Of a DNA stretch of 32,796 nucleotides, positions 27,803 to 32,796 are shown piece by piece; the stretch's first letter is position 1; each line of letters opens with the position of its first letter. Origin of the DNA: Candidatus Kaiserbacteria bacterium (GTDB taxonomy: Bacteria; Patescibacteriota; Minisyncoccia; Phycocordibacterales; UBA2100); the NCBI GenBank assembly GCA_016217935.1, contig JACRFJ010000019.1, forward strand, positions 1 through 32,796, written 5' to 3'. The position numbers and the translations under genes are program-made. The notes under the pieces were generated by a model, which saw only the letters and a list, made by a program, of their open reading frames with translations, searched no databases and was not told the DNA's origin.

Positions 27803-28438
27803 TTACGGAGTAGTTGTCGTACGCGCTGTCCCTGCGGTCAGTCGGAGTGAATTGCGAATAGCATCGAACGCCGTAATCAGCGCGTTTCTGTCAAATTCTC
27901 GAACAGTGCCAGGCTCGTAGTTGCCAATGTTCGTCGAGTGAATGAGGTAGCGCACAGCTGTGCATGGCTTACTTCCAGAAATGGCGTACACCATTTCTTC
28001 GTAGAAATTTCCCGCTCCTGCGCCTGTAGTCGTTGCTACAGAATATGTCGTGCTACCCATCGTCGTCGTGACCGACCGAACATTGTCCGCAAGATAGATA
28101 TCGCCGGTGCAATTCTTTGCACGGGGAAGCCATTCTACAGAAATCCCTGAGTCAGCCGAAAGATTTGTACCCGATGCCATCGAGCCGGGAATAGTAAATT
28201 TCACGCCCGCTATCGGCTTTTTGGGATTGACCCTATCATTCATGTACGAATCGTTTACGGTATAGTCGGCCGGATAGGTTACAGAGAACGTCGAGGTAGC
28301 ATAGGTGCGCATCTGCGGTTCTTGCACGTTTGACGAAGGCGTAAGCCTCATTGAGTCCCCGCGCATTGATTTCCACGCGTACCAACCACCACCAATAATG
28401 AGGACGAGTCCAATCGCTCCAATTAGATATTTGGCCAT
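27803..28438 (-). CDS. Membrane-anchored hypothetical protein
   Basis: N-terminal TM then STFSVTYPADYTVNDSY...; long unique ORF. Confidence 0.7.
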   Translation of the reverse strand: MAKYLIGAIGLVLIIGGGWYAWKSMRGDSMRLTPSSNVQEPQMRTYATSTFSVTYPADYTVNDSYMNDRVNPKKPIAGVKFTIPGSMASGTNLSADSGISVEWLPRAKNCTGDIYLADNVRSVTTTMGSTTYSVATTTGAGAGNFYEEMVYAISGSKPCTAVRYLIHSTNIGNYEPGTVREFDRNALITAFDAIRNSLRLTAGTARTTTTP

Positions 28439-28475
28439 ATGGCAGCATCATGCCATAGATCAATTTTTTGCAAAA

Positions 28476-29699
28476 CTAGGCCGGTGAAGCCTCTTTCACA
28501 CGTCCTAATATTGCGAGTCCGAATGCGCCGAGCACTCCCATAGCGATTAAACCGAGTCGATAGCCTAGTTCCCCCTCCCCAAAGCGCATCAGAACCGCTA
28601 CCCATACGAGGGGACCGACAAATGTCGCAAACCGTTCGGCGATGATGTAGTAGCTAAACGAGGACGCAATAAATTCTGGTGGTGCAAGCTGTGCGACCAT
28701 CGCCCTGCTGATCCCCCAGACGGGACCGAACAGAAACCCCGCGATAAGGCAGATGAGAATTGCGAGCGGAAAATACGAAGTGATCGCGAGTGCCGGAAAA
28801 AGTACCATGTAGCCAAGCAGGATCATGACGAGTGTTTTTCTATGTCCAATGCGATCTGCGATACATCCGAAGACTGGTGCCCCAATCGAAGCGAGGAGGA
28901 GGATGCCGATTGTAAGGAACGCTTTTATGGTATCTGGTGAGTGAAATACCTTCTCAAGAAAGAGCGGGAAGTTATTCGTAAACGTGAGGAGCGCGTCGCT
29001 GAAGAAGAAGTACGCGAGAAAAAGGAATGCGAGCGGACGATGTGCCAGAATGATGCGGACCAATGAAAGTGGATTCACTGAATCGCGTGCTGTGCGCAGG
29101 ATGACTGCGTGTTCCGTCTCTCGATAGAGCGCAAGCAGAGGCAATGCGAAGAGACCGAAAAGTGGAACCGATATGAGGAGTGCCTGTGCGCGGCCAGGGT
29201 CGCCAAAGAGCGTGATTGTGCCGATCGCAAACGGCAATGTGAGAATGAGACCAACGGCCTGTCCGAACGAATTCATACCCTGGCCGATGCCAGAAACTCG
29301 TGCACGATTTTCAGGGGTCGATAGGTCAGAGAGCATCGGCGTAAAGTAGAGAAATGCCATGAGATACGCATACATGGAAAATGCATAGAGCATCGTCGCG
29401 AGTACATCGAGCGTGTTGGAGAGAGCCGCAATGACAGCAACTGATCCGAGACTAAGGAGAGCGATGCCGGTCCATATACGCAGTCCACGTAATTTTTTCC
29501 CGGTTGCATCGATCGTGCGGCTGAGCATGGGCGTCGAGAGAATAAAGAGAAGCGAGGCCGCAACGAGCGCAACGTTGTACCACCATGCGGGTCTCCCCTG
29601 TTCTTCGACAAGCCATTGCGAGAAGTAGAAGAGAAACGCGACAAGTACGATCGAATTCGCAAAATCATACAAACCCCAGTAGAAAATCCGCCGATTCAT
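28476..29699 (-). CDS. MFS transporter, UMF1-like
   Basis: MNRRIFYWGLYDFANSIVLVAFLFYFSQWLVEEQG...; 12-TM-like hydrophobicity. Confidence 0.85.
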   Translation of the reverse strand: MNRRIFYWGLYDFANSIVLVAFLFYFSQWLVEEQGRPAWWYNVALVAASLLFILSTPMLSRTIDATGKKLRGLRIWTGIALLSLGSVAVIAALSNTLDVLATMLYAFSMYAYLMAFLYFTPMLSDLSTPENRARVSGIGQGMNSFGQAVGLILTLPFAIGTITLFGDPGRAQALLISVPLFGLFALPLLALYRETEHAVILRTARDSVNPLSLVRIILAHRPLAFLFLAYFFFSDALLTFTNNFPLFLEKVFHSPDTIKAFLTIGILLLASIGAPVFGCIADRIGHRKTLVMILLGYMVLFPALAITSYFPLAILICLIAGFLFGPVWGISRAMVAQLAPPEFIASSFSYYIIAERFATFVGPLVWVAVLMRFGEGELGYRLGLIAMGVLGAFGLAILGRVKEASPA

Positions 29700-29731
29700 C
29701 AGCGCATTATGCGCATTATCTTTTGATATGC

Positions 29732-29764
29732 AAAAAAATCGGCCTCCGACCACAGACCGGAGGC
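29732..29764 (-). terminator. Rho-independent terminator of the guanylate-kinase-like gene
   Basis: On minus: GCCTCCG-gtctgtgg-tCGGAGGC followed by CGATTTTTTT. Confidence 0.8.
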
Positions 29765-29766
29765 TC

Positions 29767-30381
29767 TTACTGTGCGTCGTACGAGCACATGATTTTCAGC
29801 ATCCGATCGAGAACGGCCTCCAGATCCATGTGGGATCCGTCGACGTTGCCGATCATTGCGAACCCCTGCCGCATTGCCTGTTCGCGCCACCCTTCAGTTT
29901 CAGAGATTTTCTGCGCGATCTCGTCGGCATCGTGACCACGCAACGTAAGACGTGCCTCAAGGTCTTCTTCATTCACATCAAGGTACATCAACGCAAGCGT
30001 GATCTGGGGATCCGAGAAGAACTCTCTCGCCTTTCGGGAGAGATCCATGGGTAAGTCCACGACCACCCAGCCGGGAAAATCTTTTGTCTCCTCGATCATC
30101 GAATGGAGGAGCCCGTATGCGGTGCCATCGCGGCCTTTCCCCACGTGCACAAACTTTGCATCCGCTTCCCACGTAGCAAACAGAGCGGGGGTCACGTAGG
30201 CATATTCACCCCACGCTGGGTTATGTGGATGAACAACGTCTTTGTTCCGCTTCTCACGTGCAGCGACGATCGTGAGACATCGGATGCGCATTGGATCGTG
30301 TTTGAGAAGAGCCCGTATGAGCGAGCTCTTCCCTGCGCCGCTTCGGCCGCAGATAAGTGCCAGCTTCATCGGTTTCTCCAT
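29767..30381 (-). CDS. Guanylate-kinase-like P-loop protein
   Basis: MKLALICGRSGAGKSSLIRALLKHDP (Walker A); LTLRGHDADEIAQKISET; start may be the ATG at 30369. Confidence 0.7.
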   Translation of the reverse strand: MEKPMKLALICGRSGAGKSSLIRALLKHDPMRIRCLTIVAAREKRNKDVVHPHNPAWGEYAYVTPALFATWEADAKFVHVGKGRDGTAYGLLHSMIEETKDFPGWVVVDLPMDLSRKAREFFSDPQITLALMYLDVNEEDLEARLTLRGHDADEIAQKISETEGWREQAMRQGFAMIGNVDGSHMDLEAVLDRMLKIMCSYDAQ

Positions 30382-30446
30382 CGCCCGTTTCCATTCGGGC
30401 CTGCATCTCTTTACCCTGGGCTGCACATACTGTCAACCGCGATCAG

Positions 30447-30911
30447 CTAGCGGACACGGGTGAACCTGAGCGTATTGCCGCGATCGAGGTAGTTGAGTTC
30501 TAATTCGGCATCATTGATCTTCACAACGCTGAAAAACAGCACTTCGTATTGGCCTTCGATTTTGATGTATGTGATACCGGAGACGAGCTTTTCAGATATT
30601 CCAGGGTCTGGATTCGTGCTCGTAAAAGCTTCCCACGATCCGATCTGTGTCGCGGACTTTTCCCCTTCGTACCGGTCGATCGATGTGCCATCTGCTTTAA
30701 ATTCCCGGGTAAATTTTGAATCCTCGGCGCTTCGCCAAGTGCCGATGAGCTTTGTCCTCGTATTCGTCTCAGTTGGTTTCTGCTCGATTTCTGTATTGCT
30801 TTTTGTATTTCCGACGGAGCGCCCCCATCGATGACCGTACTCAAAATAATACCCCGCCCCCGCAAAGAGAATTGCAGCCACAATACCTACGATGATGGTA
30901 GCTCTACTCAT
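30447..30911 (-). CDS. Membrane-anchored hypothetical protein
   Basis: N-terminal TM; KLIGTWRSAEDSKFTREFKADGTSIDRYEGEKSATQIGSWEAF. Confidence 0.65.
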   Translation of the reverse strand: MSRATIIVGIVAAILFAGAGYYFEYGHRWGRSVGNTKSNTEIEQKPTETNTRTKLIGTWRSAEDSKFTREFKADGTSIDRYEGEKSATQIGSWEAFTSTNPDPGISEKLVSGITYIKIEGQYEVLFFSVVKINDAELELNYLDRGNTLRFTRVR

Positions 30912-30993
30912 GCTCTTATTCTACCCGACTTGCAGAGATTTTTGGGGAGCGTATGCTCAAAGTACGTTCAACCTGGGCCATAAAGGAGGCTGC

Positions 30994-31417
30994 CATGAAG
31001 TTGAACAAGGTGTGGGCCCCGGCCCTCGTGGTCCTTTACATGTTAACGACACCGGCCGCGAAAGCCGACCCGCCGGCGCCAGCGATGTCGCCGGGGACGC
31101 GATCTCCGGCTCCGCATTCGCATCCACCGCAGGATGCTCTGCTGCACGAGGAGTTCTACGCGACCTGGTACATGCCGGATCAGCCGACGAAACCCTGCTG
31201 CAACAAAGCCGATTGCTACCCGACCGAAATCAAGATCGAGGGGGGCAAGATCTTTGCGCGGCGCCGCGAGGACGGGAAATACTTACTCGTCCCGCCAGTG
31301 AAGGTCGAGCGGCATCGGGACAATCCCGATGGTCGCAATCACCTCTGCGCACCGCCCCCGCATGCGAGTTATCTACCTGACACGGTCTTCTGTTTTTCAC
31401 TCGGCGGCGGTACCTGA
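30994..31417 (+). CDS. Secreted Cys-rich protein resembling an alphaproteobacterial hypothetical family
   Basis: AAAGGAGGctgccATG; MKLNKVWAPALVVLYMLTTPAAKA signal peptide; MPDQPTKPCCNKADCYPTEIKIEGGKIFARRREDGKYLLVPPVKVERHRDNPDGRNHLCAPPP...DTVFCFSLGGGT. Confidence 0.75.
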
Positions 31418-31439
31418 TCCCGCCACGCGAAAAGTTCCT

Positions 31440-31461
31440 GGCTCCCGCTTACACGGGAGCC
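31440..31461 (+). terminator. Candidate terminator hairpin
   Basis: ggctcccg-cttaca-cgggagcc followed by the weak T-rich ttgccttta. Confidence 0.55.
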
Positions 31462-31479
31462 TTGCCTTTAGGTTGGACA

Positions 31480-31519
31480 TCGGCCACAAAGTGTCACGGT
31501 CGTGACACTTTGTGGCCGA
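31480..31519. repeat. Perfect 19-bp inverted repeat with 2-nt spacer
   Basis: tcggccacaaagtgtcacg-gt-cgtgacactttgtggccga. Confidence 0.9.
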
Positions 31520-31524
31520 GATGA

Positions 31525-31917
31525 TTAGCTCTCTTCCAAATCGAGGCAGACGGAATTGATGCAGTAACGCTTCCCCGTCGCAGTCGGTCCGTCGTCAAAT
31601 ACATGTCCGAGGTGCGAGCCGCACCGTGCACAGGTGATCTCGGTGCGACGCATGCCGTGTGAATTGTCGACATGCTGCTCGATTGCACCAGGGAGTGCCT
31701 GATCAAATGATGGCCAGCCTGTCCCAGATTCAAACTTTGCATCTGATGAGAAGAGCGGATTCCCGCACGCTTTACATTCATATGTACCATCTGCCTTTTC
31801 ATGCACGTATTCACCCGTAAAAGGTGCCTCGGTTCCCTTCTCGCGAAGTACCTGATATTGCTCGGGAGTTAACATCCCTCTCCACTCCTCATCGGATTGC
31901 GGCATGGGTCTTTTCAT
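31525..31917 (-). CDS. msrB: Peptide-methionine (R)-S-oxide reductase
   Basis: [26 protein letters not shown]...[16 protein letters not shown]...[11 protein letters not shown]. Confidence 0.96.
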   Translation of the reverse strand: MKRPMPQSDEEWRGMLTPEQYQVLREKGTEAPFTGEYVHEKADGTYECKACGNPLFSSDAKFESGTGWPSFDQALPGAIEQHVDNSHGMRRTEITCARCGSHLGHVFDDGPTATGKRYCINSVCLDLEES

Positions 31918-31924
31918 GCCGTGA

Positions 31925-32572
31925 TTATAACAAACGGGCTTTGTGATCTTCGAGGATTTTCGTTACTTCTTCGTCCGCGACCTGTTCAAAGTCTCCGTAT
32001 GCTTGTCCGATCGCATGCATATCGGTACGCGCATCGAGGCACATGATTTCATCCGCGAACGAGTGCACGTGGTGTGCCGCATCCCCGAGACAAATCGGCA
32101 CGACGAGCACGATGTGCGCTTTCGGGTGCCGCGCGCGTGCCGCGACGAGCGCCGCCTTCGCGGTGAGCCCGGTCGCGATACCGTCGTCGACGATAATCAC
32201 GGTCTTCGGGATGTACCCCGCGGCAAAACTGCCGCTTCGGTACGCATCGATGCGGCGGCGCATCTCGGATTGTTCTTTACCGATAACTCCTTCGACTGCG
32301 GCGCGGGACGACCCGGATGCACGTATCGATTCGTCATCGAGAATGACCGTGTCGTGCGGCCCGAGAGCGCCGACAGCAAATTCGGGATTGAATGGTGCGC
32401 CGATTTTGCGCACGACGAACGTATCGAGCGGACAGTAGAGTGCACGGGCGATCGGAAGCGCAACGGGGACGCCGCCGCGCGCGAGTGCGAGGACGAGCGG
32501 CTGGGGCATGTTCGTTTTCTGCAGCTCATCCGCGAGCCGCTTCCCTGCTTCTGTCCGATCCGCATAGAGCAT
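31925..32572 (-). CDS. Phosphoribosyltransferase family protein
   Basis: [65 protein letters not shown] loop. Confidence 0.88.
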   Translation of the reverse strand: MLYADRTEAGKRLADELQKTNMPQPLVLALARGGVPVALPIARALYCPLDTFVVRKIGAPFNPEFAVGALGPHDTVILDDESIRASGSSRAAVEGVIGKEQSEMRRRIDAYRSGSFAAGYIPKTVIIVDDGIATGLTAKAALVAARARHPKAHIVLVVPICLGDAAHHVHSFADEIMCLDARTDMHAIGQAYGDFEQVADEEVTKILEDHKARLL

Positions 32573-32594
32573 GCGGATAAGTATACAAAACCGG

Positions 32595-32796
32595 CTATCC
32601 CCGACGCGATTTCGAACGTTCTGTTTCGGAGAGAAATTGCTTGCGGAGCCTGACGGATTGCGGGGTGATCTCGAGGTATTCATCTTCTGCCATCACCTCT
32701 AATCCGCGCTCGATCGAAAGTTCAAAAGGAGGTACCAAGTTGATCGCCTCATCGGAGGACTTCGAACGCATGTTCGTAAGCTGTTTTCCCTTCGTC
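32595..32796 (-). CDS. typA: GTP-binding protein TypA/BipA, C-terminal part (5' end outside window)
   Basis: Minus translation TKGKQLTNMRSKSSDEAINLVPPFELSIERGLEVMAEDEYLEITPQSVRLRKQFLSETERSKSRRG*. Confidence 0.85.
   Translation of the reverse strand, partial: TKGKQLTNMRSKSSDEAINLVPPFELSIERGLEVMAEDEYLEITPQSVRLRKQFLSETERSKSRRG

Noticed and set aside
31943-32653. 236-aa plus-strand ORF
   Set aside because: Antisense to the phosphoribosyltransferase gene, which has a clear PRPP loop.
1-32796. CRISPR arrays, tRNA/rRNA genes, transposases, prophage genes
   Set aside because: None seen by eye; only the short repeats and palindromes listed were found. A tRNAscan/CRISPR finder run would be needed to be sure.

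Overview
The window reads as a gene-dense stretch of chromosome from a Candidate Phyla Radiation (Patescibacteria/Parcubacteria-like) bacterium. That taxonomic guess is inference from gene content and protein style. The first ~7.2 kb is one uninterrupted minus-strand reading frame, at least 2389 codons from ATG at 7167 to the window edge. The supplied ORF track misses it because its stop lies outside the window. It encodes a giant secreted or surface protein with a signal peptide, coiled coils, Pro-rich linkers, an HExxH (HEIGH) metallopeptidase-like segment, a lysozyme/SLT-like segment (ESHCN...GLGQLS), four LxYxxxGP[RK] repeats, three [LV]ADLY repeats, a Gly-rich hinge and a hydrophobic segment near the edge. 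Downstream are groES-groEL, secG, an orphan family-5 solute-binding protein, RNase J with an Arg/Gly-rich N-terminus, a cysteine-free MutY-like glycosylase, a HAD-IB phosphatase, ddl, endonuclease III with a degraded Fe-S motif, a Gmad2-domain protein, yvcK, metK behind a likely SAM riboswitch, glmS, a GNAT acetyltransferase, a serine beta-lactamase-like hydrolase, a dihydroorotate dehydrogenase-like protein, a sortase with a tiny TPNTG substrate, a matrixin-like protease with a coiled-coil insert, an MFS (UMF1-like) transporter, a guanylate-kinase-like protein, msrB, a phosphoribosyltransferase and the 3' end of typA. Several short single-gene units with a Shine-Dalgarno and their own terminator sit between the housekeeping genes. 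No tRNA, rRNA, CRISPR array or transposase was seen.
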